DNA of 64,000 nt from Nocardioides jiangsuensis (GTDB taxonomy: Bacteria; Actinomycetota; Actinomycetes; Propionibacteriales; Nocardioidaceae), in contig NZ_JAIEZQ010000003.1 in the NCBI RefSeq assembly GCF_019679455.1, forward strand, positions 124,001 to 188,000, given 5' to 3'. Positions 18,353 through 28,366 of this stretch are shown here, in pieces (the first letter of the stretch is position 1; each line of letters starts with the position of its first letter). Position numbers and translations under genes: made by a program. The notes under the pieces were generated by a model, which saw only the letters and a list, made by a program, of their open reading frames with translations, had not been told where the DNA came from and did no database searches.

Positions 18353-19843
18353 ATGCCACCCGCCACTTCCCCCGGGTTGGACGACCGGCTGGCTCGGGTG
18401 CGCTTCCGCCGCGCCGTGACCCTGATGGTCATGACGCTGTTCGTGCCCGGGTCCGCCCAGCTCGTCGCCGGCCGCCGCCAGGTCGGCCTCGTCGCGATCC
18501 GCGTCTGGCTCTCCGTCATCGGCGTGCTGACGTTCGTCGTGCTCGTCGGTCTGGTCTGGCACGGCTTCGTGATCTGGCTGCTCGTCCACTCGCTCGGGCT
18601 GGTCCGGCTCGTGCTGATGGTCCTCGCGGTCGGCTGGGCCGGGCTCTTCGTCGACGCCTGGCGCCTCGGCCAGCCCCTCGAGCTCCGGCAGAAGCAGCGG
18701 CTGGCGATGGTCGGGCTCAACGGCCTCCTGTGCTTCTCGGTGGCCGGCTCGCTGCTGTTCGCCTCCCACGTGGTCACGGTCCAGCGCGACTTCATCGCCG
18801 CCATGTTCGGTGACGGCACCGCCTCCGACCCCCACCACGGCCGCTACAACGTGCTGCTCCTCGGCGGTGACTCCGGCGTCGGCCGGTGGGGCCTGCGCCC
18901 GGACAGCATCACGGTCGCGAGCATCGACGAGGAGACCGGGCACACCGTCCTCTTCGGACTGCCGCGCAACATGGCGAACTTCCCCTTCGCCGAGGGGTCG
19001 GTGATGGCCGAGCAGTTCCCTGACGGCTACGACTGCGAGGGCTGCTACCTGAACTCGCTGAGCACCTTCGCGGCCGACAACCCGGAGCTGTTCGCGGGCT
19101 CCGACCACCCGGCGACCGTGGAGGCCGTGATCGAGGGCGTGGAGGGGATCACCGGCCTGCCGATCAACTACTACGCGATGGTCAACCTCAAGGGCTTCCA
19201 GCAGCTCGTCGACGCGGTCGGCGGGGTCAAGCTGAACGTGATGGACCGGATCCCGATCGGCGGCGTGGGCGGCCCGGTCACCGGCTACATCGAGCCGGGC
19301 TACCAGCGCCTGGACGGGTTCCAGACGCTCTGGTTCGCCCGCTCCCGCGAGGGCGCCGACGACTACTCCCGGATGGCGCGGCAGAAGTGCGTGATGGGCG
19401 CGATGCTGGACCAGCTCAGCCCGCAGGTCGTGGTCACCCGGTTCGAGCAGATCGCGAAGGCCGGCAAGGCGGTCGTGTCCACGGACCTTCCGGCCTCCGA
19501 GCTCGCCACCTTCATGGACCTCGCGCTCAAGGCCCGCGCCCTGCCGGTCTCGACGGTCTCGTTCGTCCCGCCGATGATCAACACCGCCGAGCCCGACATC
19601 GCGCTCGTGCGCGAGAAGGTCGCCGCCGCGATCGAGAAGTCTCAGTCGCGCGGGGAGAGCAAGGAGTCCGGCTCCGAGGAGTCCGCGTCCGGCGACGCGC
19701 CGGCCGCGCCGGCCGCGCCTGCGGAGCCGCACAAGAAGCGCCGCACGCCGGCTCCGGGCGTCCCGATGACCGGCGGCTCGATCGGCAGCCTCGCCGAGGG
19801 GTACGTCGCCAACGAGTCCGCCGACCTCTCGTCGGCCTGCTGA
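18353..19843 (+). CDS. LCP family protein with multi-pass N-terminus
   Basis: A 496-residue protein. Three or four membrane segments occupy residues about 20-150, more than the single anchor usual in LCP proteins, and the LCP domain follows (YNVLLLGGDSGVG near residue 163; a WFARSREGADDYSRMARQ motif near 325). The C-terminus is a low-complexity Ser/Glu/Ala/Pro linker and ends in Cys. It should attach a glycopolymer to the wall, perhaps the polymer made by the genes just downstream. ATG 18353 has GAGAGG 8 nt upstream. A GATACT box at 18299-18304 could serve as the -10. Confidence 0.88.
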   Translation: MPPATSPGLDDRLARVRFRRAVTLMVMTLFVPGSAQLVAGRRQVGLVAIRVWLSVIGVLTFVVLVGLVWHGFVIWLLVHSLGLVRLVLMVLAVGWAGLFVDAWRLGQPLELRQKQRLAMVGLNGLLCFSVAGSLLFASHVVTVQRDFIAAMFGDGTASDPHHGRYNVLLLGGDSGVGRWGLRPDSITVASIDEETGHTVLFGLPRNMANFPFAEGSVMAEQFPDGYDCEGCYLNSLSTFAADNPELFAGSDHPATVEAVIEGVEGITGLPINYYAMVNLKGFQQLVDAVGGVKLNVMDRIPIGGVGGPVTGYIEPGYQRLDGFQTLWFARSREGADDYSRMARQKCVMGAMLDQLSPQVVVTRFEQIAKAGKAVVSTDLPASELATFMDLALKARALPVSTVSFVPPMINTAEPDIALVREKVAAAIEKSQSRGESKESGSEESASGDAPAAPAAPAEPHKKRRTPAPGVPMTGGSIGSLAEGYVANESADLSSAC

Positions 19844-19877
19844 TCCGGGCGACCGGACCGCTTGTAGGGTCGCCCCT

Positions 19878-21695
19878 GTGCCTCCCCGGATCGTCGCCGT
19901 CGTCGTCACCTGGAACCGGCGCGAGCTGCTCCGTGAGTCCCTCGCCGCCGTGCAGGCGCAGACCCTCGAGCCGGCGCGGGTCGTGGTGGTCGACAACGCA
20001 TCCACCGACGGCACGGATGAGCTGCTCCGCGACGAGTACGCCCACCTCGAAGTGGTCCGGCTCACCCGGAACACCGGCGGCGCCGGGGGGTTCGCGGCGG
20101 GCGTCGAGCGGGCGCTGACCTTCGCCCCCGACCTGGTCTGGCTGCTCGACGACGACACCGTCCCCACGCCGACCGCCGCCGAGGCGCTCGGCCGGGCCTG
20201 GACGTCGTACGGCGCCGGCCGCGACGGGTCCGCCCCCGCGCAGCGGCCCAGCGTCCTGGCCAGCCGGGTGGTCTGGACCGACGGCCGCGACCACCCGATG
20301 AACACGCCGCGCACCAAGCCCGGCGCATCCGCGGCCGAGCTCGCGGCGGCCGCCGCCATCGGCTGCACGCCGGTGCGCTCGGCGTCGTTCGTCTCGATCA
20401 TGTGCGACGCGGACGTGATCGGCGAGCGGGGCCTCCCGGTCGCCGACTACTTCTTGTGGAACGACGACTTCGAGTACTCCACCCGGCTGATCCGCGACCG
20501 GGTCGGGCTCTACTGCCCCGACAGTGTCGTGGTGCACAAGACCCGGACCTTCGGCTCCACCGACGCCGACCCGGGGGAGCGGTTCTTCTACGAGGTCCGC
20601 AACAAGGTGTGGCTGTTCTCGCGCAGCACCGGGCTGAGCCCCGCCGAGAAGGCGCTGTACGGCGGCTCGACCCTGCGTCGCTGGGCCCGGACGTTCGCGG
20701 GCTCGGAGGACCGCGGCACGCTCGCGCGGGGGCTCGCCCGGGGGATGGCGGCGGGGCTGCGGCGCGGCCCCCGGTCCAACGGCGCGGTGCTCGCCGAGGC
20801 CGGCTGGTCGCACCTCGGTCGCGACGACGCCGAGGAGGCGCCCGCCCCGCCCGCCGAGCCGCAGCCGTTCTCGCTGCTGCTCTCCACCTACGGCGGGGAC
20901 ACCCCGGAGTTCCTGCGCCTGGCGTTCACCTCGACCGTGCAGGAGCAGACCCGGCGGCCGGACGAGGTGGTCCTGGTCCAGGACGGACCGGTGCCGCCGG
21001 AGCTCGCCGAGACCATCGCGGACCTCGCCGCGACCAGCCCGGTGCCGGTGAAGCACGTGGTGATGGAGGACAACGTGGGCCTCGGGCCGGCGCTCGACCG
21101 CGGCCTCGAGGCGTGCGCGCACGAGATCGTGGCCCGGATGGACTCCGACGACGTGAGCCGGCCCGACCGCTTCGAGCGGCAGCTCCCGCTCGTCGAGGCG
21201 GGCGCGGACATCGTGGGGTCGGGGCTCTACGAGTTCGGCTCCGGCGTGGACGACGTGGTCGGCCGCCGTACCCCTCCCACGGACCCCGGGACGATCCGCC
21301 GGGTGATCCGCTTCCGGGACCCGTTCAACCACCCGACCGTGGTCTACCGGCGCAGCGCGGTGCTCGCCGCCGGCGGCTACACCGACATGGCCCTGATGGA
21401 GGACTACCTCCTGTTCACCCGGATGGTCGAGGCCGGTGCCCGCCCCGCGAACGTGGCGGAGCCGCTGGTCTACTACCGTGTCGGGGCCGGCGCCTACGCC
21501 CGCCGCGGCGGCAGGGAGCTGCTCCGTTCGGAGCTCGCCCTGCAGCGGCGGTTCCGCGAGCTGGGTATCACCAGCCGCGGGGAGTACCTGCGCAACGTCG
21601 CCGTCCGGGGGGGCTACCGGCTGGTGCCGGAGTCTGTGAGAAAGGTCGCCTACCGCCGCCTGCTGGCCAACAGAGGTGTGCGGACGGGTGGCTAG
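19878..21695 (+). CDS. Tandem two-domain GT2 glycosyltransferase (GlfT1-like plus second GT-A domain)
   Basis: A 605-residue protein with two complete GT-A domains. Residues 1-300 resemble galactofuranosyltransferase GlfT1 or rhamnosyltransferases: a VVTWNRRELL start, DDD at 91-93, and WNDDFEY at 194-200. Residues about 331-600 form a second family 2 domain with MDSDD at 421-425 and an EDYLLF motif, closest in appearance to AmsE-like enzymes. A 30-residue Ala/Pro/Glu linker joins them. It probably adds two sugars in succession to a lipid-linked glycan, most likely with UDP-galactofuranose in one domain, given the adjacent glf. GTG start, leaderless signature TAGGGT (19865-19870). Confidence 0.82.
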   Translation: MPPRIVAVVVTWNRRELLRESLAAVQAQTLEPARVVVVDNASTDGTDELLRDEYAHLEVVRLTRNTGGAGGFAAGVERALTFAPDLVWLLDDDTVPTPTAAEALGRAWTSYGAGRDGSAPAQRPSVLASRVVWTDGRDHPMNTPRTKPGASAAELAAAAAIGCTPVRSASFVSIMCDADVIGERGLPVADYFLWNDDFEYSTRLIRDRVGLYCPDSVVVHKTRTFGSTDADPGERFFYEVRNKVWLFSRSTGLSPAEKALYGGSTLRRWARTFAGSEDRGTLARGLARGMAAGLRRGPRSNGAVLAEAGWSHLGRDDAEEAPAPPAEPQPFSLLLSTYGGDTPEFLRLAFTSTVQEQTRRPDEVVLVQDGPVPPELAETIADLAATSPVPVKHVVMEDNVGLGPALDRGLEACAHEIVARMDSDDVSRPDRFERQLPLVEAGADIVGSGLYEFGSGVDDVVGRRTPPTDPGTIRRVIRFRDPFNHPTVVYRRSAVLAAGGYTDMALMEDYLLFTRMVEAGARPANVAEPLVYYRVGAGAYARRGGRELLRSELALQRRFRELGITSRGEYLRNVAVRGGYRLVPESVRKVAYRRLLANRGVRTGG

Positions 21696-22901
<1,206 letters not shown>

Positions 22902-22912
22902 CGAGGAACCAC

Positions 22913-23797
22913 GTGGTGGACCCGTCCCGGGTCCCCGACGTCCCGCTGACCGCGCCCGGTGACAGCGGCGGCCTGCACAACGTCTTCCGGCAGCGCTACC
23001 TGCTGCGCCTGCTCGTGCGCAAGGAGCTCAAGGCCAGGTACCAGGGCTCGGTGCTCGGCCTGCTCTGGTCCTACGTGCAGCCGGCGGTGCGCTTCCTGGC
23101 GTACTTCCTCGTCATCGGCGTGGTGCTCGGCCAGCAGCGCGGTGTGGAGAACTTCGCCATCCACATCTTCAGCGCGATGGTGATGGTGCACTACTTCACC
23201 GAGACGTTCTCGTCCGGGACGCGGTCGATCGTGCGCAACAAGAACATCCTGCAGAAGATGAGCCTGCCGCGGGAGATGTTCCCGGTCGCCTCGATGCTGG
23301 TGTCGGCGTACCACACGTTCCCGCAGATCGTGATCCTGCTCGTCGGCGTCGTCCTCACCGGGTGGAGCCCGACGCCGTACGACGTCGCCGCGGGCCTGCT
23401 CGGGTTCACGATCATCGCCGTCTTCGGCATGGCGCTCGCGCTCGTCTTCAGCGCCGCCAACGTGTTCTTCCGCGACTTCCAGAACATCGTGCAGACCTTC
23501 TCGATCTTCGTGATGTGGTCGGTGCCGATGATCTACTCCTACGAGCGGATCGAGAACCTCGCCGGCGGCACGGTGTGGGAGCAGGTGTACCTCGCCAACC
23601 CCATCGCCAACGGCGTGATGCTCTTCCAGCAGCTGTTCTGGGTGCCCACCGTGCCCGAGGGTTCGGATCTCCCCCCGGTCATGCCCGACGACCTGATGAC
23701 CCGCGGCCTCGTGGTGCTCGCGGTGTGCCTGGTCCTGCTCGCCCTCGCCCAGGTCGTCTTCACCCGCCTCGAGGCCAAGTTCGCGGAGCGCCTCTGA
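22913..23797 (+). CDS. wzm: ABC-2 type polysaccharide exporter permease (Wzm-like)
   Basis: A 294-residue inner-membrane permease with six hydrophobic segments after an N-terminal amphipathic region (LLRLLVRKELKARYQGSVLG), typical of Wzm/TagG/RfbD subunits that export lipid-linked glycans. With the adjacent ATPase it forms the two-subunit transporter that flips the finished polymer. GTG 22913 is chosen for its GAGGA site 5 nt upstream; GTG 22898 overlapping the glf stop (GTGA) is the alternative and would add five residues. In M. tuberculosis Rv3781-Rv3783 pair GlfT1 with the same transporter. Confidence 0.88.
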   Translation: MVDPSRVPDVPLTAPGDSGGLHNVFRQRYLLRLLVRKELKARYQGSVLGLLWSYVQPAVRFLAYFLVIGVVLGQQRGVENFAIHIFSAMVMVHYFTETFSSGTRSIVRNKNILQKMSLPREMFPVASMLVSAYHTFPQIVILLVGVVLTGWSPTPYDVAAGLLGFTIIAVFGMALALVFSAANVFFRDFQNIVQTFSIFVMWSVPMIYSYERIENLAGGTVWEQVYLANPIANGVMLFQQLFWVPTVPEGSDLPPVMPDDLMTRGLVVLAVCLVLLALAQVVFTRLEAKFAERL

Positions 23798-24561
23798 TGT
23801 CTGAGTCCATCGTCGTCGAGAACGCCAGCAAGCGGTTCACGATGCAGTACACCAAGACGATCAAGCAGATGACGATCGCGGCGCTGCGGCGCCAGCCGCT
23901 CAGCGACAGCTTCCTGGCCGTCGACGACGTCTCCTTCACCGTCGAGCAGGGCGAGTCGATCGGGCTGATGGGCCTCAACGGCTCCGGCAAGAGCACCCTG
24001 CTCAAGCTGATCTCCGGCGTGATGCGCCCGGACGCGGGCAGCGTGCTCACCCGGGGCCGGATCGCCGGGCTGATCGCCGCGGGGGCGGGCTTCCACCCGC
24101 AGCTCACCGGCCGCGAGAACCTCTTCCTCAACGCCGCGATCCTGGGCATGAGCGAGGCGGAGACCAAGCGGAAGTACGACCAGATGGTGGACTTCGCCGA
24201 CGTCGGCAAGTTCCTCGGCACCCCGGTGGGCCACTACTCCTCGGGCATGGCCGCGCGGCTCGGGTTCGCGGTCGCCGCGTTCGCCGACTCCGACATCTTC
24301 CTGGCCGACGAGGTGCTCGCGGTGGGGGACCGTCCCTTCAAGCGCAAGTGCATGCGGCGCATGGAGGAGATCAAGAAGGAGGGGCGCACGCTGTTCTACG
24401 TCAGCCACGCCCCCGGCTCGGTCCGCAAGATGTGCGACCGGGCACTCGTGCTCGTCAACGGCCGGCTCGGTTTCGACGGCCCCGTCGAGGAGGGTCTGCG
24501 CTTCCTCCAGTACGACGACTCGGAGACCGACTCCGACGACGACCTCGGCGCCGACATCTGA
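23797..24561 (+). CDS. wzt: Polysaccharide ABC exporter ATP-binding protein (Wzt-like)
   Basis: A 254-residue ATPase: Walker A GLNGSGKST, signature YSSGMAARL, Walker B IFLADEVLAVGD and the switch His in YVSHA are all present. The length corresponds to the nucleotide-binding domain alone, without the C-terminal carbohydrate-binding domain of some Wzt proteins; the last 20 residues are acidic. ATG and the permease stop overlap by one base (TGATG). It should power export of the galactofuranose-containing glycan made by this cluster. A 155-bp gap follows with no clear gene. Confidence 0.93.
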   Translation: MSESIVVENASKRFTMQYTKTIKQMTIAALRRQPLSDSFLAVDDVSFTVEQGESIGLMGLNGSGKSTLLKLISGVMRPDAGSVLTRGRIAGLIAAGAGFHPQLTGRENLFLNAAILGMSEAETKRKYDQMVDFADVGKFLGTPVGHYSSGMAARLGFAVAAFADSDIFLADEVLAVGDRPFKRKCMRRMEEIKKEGRTLFYVSHAPGSVRKMCDRALVLVNGRLGFDGPVEEGLRFLQYDDSETDSDDDLGADI

Positions 24562-24716
24562 CGACGCCGGGGCGCGCTGCGCGCTCCTGACGAGAATCCC
24601 CAACCAGGGCTGGCGAATTACACCTCTGTAGTTAAGAGGAACCGCTGGCGCGCCCCTGTTACTGGTGTGAAACTTGGTTCTCCTGTGACTGACCGAAATG
24701 CCTGGAGTGCCTTGAC

Positions 24717-27581
24717 ATGCCCGAGAACCGCAGTCGCTTCGTCCTGATGTGCCAGCAGCTGCTGGCGTTCGGGACCGTCCTCGCAGTCGCAGCTCCGGCG
24801 GCCTCCGTCGTCACGCTCGACATCGTCGCCCCGGACCCGGTCCCCGCCTCCGGCGGAGTTCCCACGGACCGCGTGGGCGCTGCGGTCGTGGCCTCGGCCC
24901 CGACCCGCCCCGACGTCCGGGAGATCCCGGTTGCCGGTATTGCGCGGTCCGCTCTCCAGGGTGCCACGGCGGCCGCGGTCGCGCGGCGGAACGGGAACGT
25001 CGGCGACGGTGAGCGGCTCGCGGCGCTCAGCGAGCCGCAGGACGTCTCCGGCTACGCCACCGTCGGGGTCACCTGGGAGCACGGGGTGCAGGTCGACGAG
25101 GACGAGATCACGGTCTCGGTGCGCAGCCTCGAGGACGGGGAGTGGGGGGAGTGGCAGCCGATCGAGTACCACGACGACCACGGCCCCGACCCCGACAGCG
25201 AGGAGGCGCGCAACGCCCGTCCCGGCACCGACCCGATCGTCGTCGGCGCGGTGGACGAGGTCCAGGTCAAGATCGAGACCCCCGACGGCGAGGTCCCCGC
25301 GGACACCGAGCTCGCGGTGATCGACCCGGGTGCCACCGCCGGCGCGACCGTCGAGAAGCCGGCCATCGACACCGCGGAGCTGCCGTCGGCCCAGGGCGAC
25401 GCGTCGCTGGCCTCCGCAACGACCGGTGCCACCGACGCGACCGACCCGGAGGCGGACGACCTCGGGGTGCTCACCGCGACGGCCGAGGTCACCCCGAAGC
25501 CGAAGATCTTCTCCCGGGCGCAGTGGGGCGCCGACGAGCGGATGCGCGACAAGTCCTCGCTGTCCTACTACGAGGTGCACGCGGGCTTCGTCCACCACAC
25601 GGTGAACGCCAACGACTACACGCGCGACCAGGTGCCCCAGCTGCTGCGCGGCATCTACGCCTACCACACCCAGTCCAAGGGCTGGAGCGACATCGGCTAC
25701 AACTTCGTGGTCGACCGGTTCGGCCGGATCTGGGAGGGCCGGTACGGCGGCGTCGACCGCCCCGTCGTGGGCGCGCACACGCTGAACTACAACGAGTACT
25801 CGTTCGCGATGTCGGCGCTCGGCAACTTCGACGTCGCCAAGCCGTCCTCGGCGATGCTCGACGCCTACGGCCGGCTGTTCGCCTGGAAGCTCTCGCTGCA
25901 CGGCGTGAAGGCCGGCTCGACGAGCCAGGTGGTCGGGTCCTCGACGTTCAAGGCGATCAACGGCCACCGCGACGCGGGCCAGACCGCCTGCCCCGGCCGC
26001 TACCTCTACGCGAAGGTCCCCGACATCCGCACGCTCGCGGTCCAGTACCAGAAGCCGTTCAGCAGCCGCGCCCGCTCCGCCGACCTCGCCGGCAGCCCCT
26101 GGCCCGACATGGTGGTGCGCGACCAGGAGACCAAGCGCGCCTTCGTGGTCCGCACCGGCGGGCAGGTCGGCTTCCAGAAGGCCGGTCCCGCCGACAAGGG
26201 CTTCGGCGCGATGGACCTGCTCACCGCGGTCCGCGACGTGACCGGTGACGGCATCCCGGACATGGTCGGCCGCAACGGCTCGACCAAGTCGACCGCGGTC
26301 TACCCCGGCACCGCGCAGGGAGACTTCGGTGCGGCCGTCTCCAGCACGATGCGGTTCGCCGGCGCCGACCAGATGACCGGCGCCATGGACATGACCGACG
26401 ACGGCAAGAACGACCTGGTCGTGCGCAGCGGCACCAGCAAGAAGCTCTACGTGTACCCGGGCAACGGGCAGGGCGGCTTCCGCAAGCCGCGGCTGCTCTC
26501 CGCGTCGTGGGGCGCCTACTCGATGACCATCGGTGCGGCGGACATGAACAAGGACGGGCACGACGACCTCGTGGTCAAGGCCGCGGACCGGCTGTACCTG
26601 GTCCCCGGCACGGGCACGGGGCTCGGCAGCCGGGTCCGGCTGCCCGGCCGCTTCGGCGCCTACGACCTGATCGGCGGCCTCGGCGACGTCACCAACGACG
26701 GCAAGGCCGACCTGGTCGCTCGCGCCCGCCAGTCCAAGCTGGGCTACATCTTCCCGGGCACCGGGACCGGCTCGGTCGGCCAGAAGTTCGGGCCGTTCAC
26801 CACGTTCCGGAACGCCACCTACCTCGGTGTCGACGGCCAGCTGGCCGGCAACAGCCGCAACGACGTCGTGACCCGCAACTCCCGCGGCGGGCTGCTGGTG
26901 CACCCGAACAACGGTGCCAAGAACGTCGAGGGGATCGTGGACACCGGTACGTCGCTGGCCGGCACCAACCTCGTGCTCAACGTCGGTGACTGGAACGGCG
27001 ACGGTCACGGGGACGTGATGACCCGGGTCGCGGCCACCGGCGTGATGCAGCTTCGCCTGGGCGACGGCCGGGGCAAGCTCGCGCCGCCCGTCGCGGCCGG
27101 CTCCGGCTGGAAGTCGATCGGCCTCGTCGCCGCGGTCGGTGACTTCACCGGCGACGGCTTCCCGGACCTGATGGGCCAGCCGAGCGGCGCCGCGATGCGG
27201 ATCTACCCCGGCAACGGCTCCACCGGCTTCAAGTCCAGCTACGTGGCCCACTCCTCGATCGCCTCGACCGGGCAGACCGGGCTGGGGCTGTGGGACGGCG
27301 ACGGCTCGCCCGACAGCCTCATGCGACGCAGCGACGGCACGCTCCAGCTCTACCCGGGCAACGGCCCGGGCGGGCTGCTGAACCCGACCAGGATCGGGTC
27401 GGGCGCGTCCCGCTACGACTGGCTGCAGAGCGTGGGCGACGCGAACGGCGACGGCCGTCCGGACCTCGTCGGCCGCGAGCGGACCACCGGCGTGCTGTGG
27501 CTGGTCCCGGGGGCGCGCAACGGCTTCGGCACGCCGCGCTTCCTCAAGGACGGCTTCGCGAGGTTCGACCTCTCCAGCTGA
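24717..27581 (+). CDS. Secreted PGRP-type N-acetylmuramoyl-L-alanine amidase with FG-GAP/VCBS repeats
   Basis: A 954-residue exported protein. Residues 1-35 form a signal peptide, 36-255 a low-complexity acidic/Ala-rich region, and about 261-440 a peptidoglycan-recognition amidase domain with zinc ligands in FVHHTVN (near 292), GHRDAG (near 415) and CPG (near 425), so activity is expected. From about residue 455 to the end there are roughly eight FG-GAP/VCBS repeats of the form D-x-[TN]-x-D-G-x-x-D-L, which fold as a beta-propeller and bind calcium. It probably trims the wall while the propeller binds a glycan or protein. ATG has GGAG about 9 nt upstream. It follows the exporter genes. Confidence 0.9.
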   Translation: MPENRSRFVLMCQQLLAFGTVLAVAAPAASVVTLDIVAPDPVPASGGVPTDRVGAAVVASAPTRPDVREIPVAGIARSALQGATAAAVARRNGNVGDGERLAALSEPQDVSGYATVGVTWEHGVQVDEDEITVSVRSLEDGEWGEWQPIEYHDDHGPDPDSEEARNARPGTDPIVVGAVDEVQVKIETPDGEVPADTELAVIDPGATAGATVEKPAIDTAELPSAQGDASLASATTGATDATDPEADDLGVLTATAEVTPKPKIFSRAQWGADERMRDKSSLSYYEVHAGFVHHTVNANDYTRDQVPQLLRGIYAYHTQSKGWSDIGYNFVVDRFGRIWEGRYGGVDRPVVGAHTLNYNEYSFAMSALGNFDVAKPSSAMLDAYGRLFAWKLSLHGVKAGSTSQVVGSSTFKAINGHRDAGQTACPGRYLYAKVPDIRTLAVQYQKPFSSRARSADLAGSPWPDMVVRDQETKRAFVVRTGGQVGFQKAGPADKGFGAMDLLTAVRDVTGDGIPDMVGRNGSTKSTAVYPGTAQGDFGAAVSSTMRFAGADQMTGAMDMTDDGKNDLVVRSGTSKKLYVYPGNGQGGFRKPRLLSASWGAYSMTIGAADMNKDGHDDLVVKAADRLYLVPGTGTGLGSRVRLPGRFGAYDLIGGLGDVTNDGKADLVARARQSKLGYIFPGTGTGSVGQKFGPFTTFRNATYLGVDGQLAGNSRNDVVTRNSRGGLLVHPNNGAKNVEGIVDTGTSLAGTNLVLNVGDWNGDGHGDVMTRVAATGVMQLRLGDGRGKLAPPVAAGSGWKSIGLVAAVGDFTGDGFPDLMGQPSGAAMRIYPGNGSTGFKSSYVAHSSIASTGQTGLGLWDGDGSPDSLMRRSDGTLQLYPGNGPGGLLNPTRIGSGASRYDWLQSVGDANGDGRPDLVGRERTTGVLWLVPGARNGFGTPRFLKDGFARFDLSS

Positions 27582-27596
27582 GCAGCACCGCCCCGG

Positions 27597-28340
27597 TCAC
27601 GAGGAGCGGGCGACCCGTCGTTGCACGGTCGCCCGCTCCTCGTCGTACCGGGCCCGCCACCGGGACTCGTCGGGGTTGGCCACCCACACCGTGCCCCCTC
27701 CGCCGAGCACCGGCGAGAGCAGCGTGTCCACCCCGTCGCGGGTGCAGGGGTTCACGTCGGTCAGCAGCCGGCCGCCGCGGGGGAAGGGGGTGACCGAGGC
27801 GAGCAGAGCCGCCTGGCCGGTGACGCCGTCCGCGTCGCGCCAGGCCGGGTCGTCCGCCGTCGGCGGGTCGTAGGAGACGAACGCGTCCGGCTGGGCGAGC
27901 ACCACCGCCCCGTAGTCGACCACCCCGCTCGGCAGCGGCTCGGTGAACCGGCCGCCGAGCGGCCGCAGCGAGATCGCCACCACCGGGCGGTCGACGGCGG
28001 AGCCGGCGTAGTCTGCTACCCCGTCCGGCCCGCAGACGACCAGGTCGGCCTCGTCGGCCAGGGTGCGGTCGGTGGTGACGGCCTGGCCGCCGGTCCACGC
28101 GGCGCCGAGCCACACCGCGCCGAGCCAGTGCGTGGGCAGGTCGAGGAGCACCAGCGCCCCCCGCTCGACGTCGAGCTCGTCCTGCACCAGGCTCGCGGTC
28201 TTGGCGACCCAGTTGGCGTACGTCGTCACCGACAGCTCCACGCGCTCGCCGGTCGCGTCGTCGTAGAAGGTCACGAGCGGGCGGGCGGCGTCGGTGCGCA
28301 GCGCGTCGGACAGGACGGCGGGGAAGGTGGAGGGAGTCAC
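27597..28340 (-). CDS. TIGR03089 family protein (AMP-binding-enzyme-like fragment)
   Basis: A 247-residue protein of TIGR03089, an actinobacterial family resembling the N-terminal part of acyl-CoA synthetases/AMP-binding enzymes but too short for a full enzyme. Here the region near FYDDATGERVELSVTTYANWVAKTA resembles that N-terminal part; the P-loop-like and adenylate motifs of the C-terminal half are missing. Function unknown. GTG 28340 is supported by TAGAGT (28347-28352 on the plus strand) ending 6 nt upstream. Its last codons form one arm of a 17-bp hairpin. Divergent from the ManC-like gene. Confidence 0.82.
   Translation of the reverse strand: MTPSTFPAVLSDALRTDAARPLVTFYDDATGERVELSVTTYANWVAKTASLVQDELDVERGALVLLDLPTHWLGAVWLGAAWTGGQAVTTDRTLADEADLVVCGPDGVADYAGSAVDRPVVAISLRPLGGRFTEPLPSGVVDYGAVVLAQPDAFVSYDPPTADDPAWRDADGVTGQAALLASVTPFPRGGRLLTDVNPCTRDGVDTLLSPVLGGGGTVWVANPDESRWRARYDEERATVQRRVARSS
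27599..27643. terminator. 17-bp hairpin inside the 3' end of the TIGR03089 gene
   Basis: ACGAGGAGCGGGCGACC (27599-27615) is perfectly complementary to GGTCGCCCGCTCCTCGT (27627-27643) with an 11-nt loop. It lies between convergent genes and encodes the last codons of the minus-strand gene, so it can terminate transcripts from the amidase gene on the plus strand and from the TIGR03089 gene on the minus strand. Confidence 0.7.
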
Positions 28341-28366
28341 CTCGCCACTCTACGAAAGATGACAGG

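Noticed and set aside
16970-20401. 1143-codon minus-strand frame
   Set aside because: Only the part after the ATG at 18184 has LCP domains; the rest lies opposite the second LCP gene and the GT2 fusion.
24562-24716. ydaO-type (c-di-AMP) riboswitch before the amidase
   Set aside because: Wall hydrolases often have one, but the 155-bp gap is short and I do not see the conserved core; a CCTCT/AGAGG hairpin alone is not enough.
24618-27251. 877-codon minus-strand frame opposite the amidase
   Set aside because: Composition is repetitive Arg/Gly/Ala/His, a mirror of the amidase repeats; no domain is visible.
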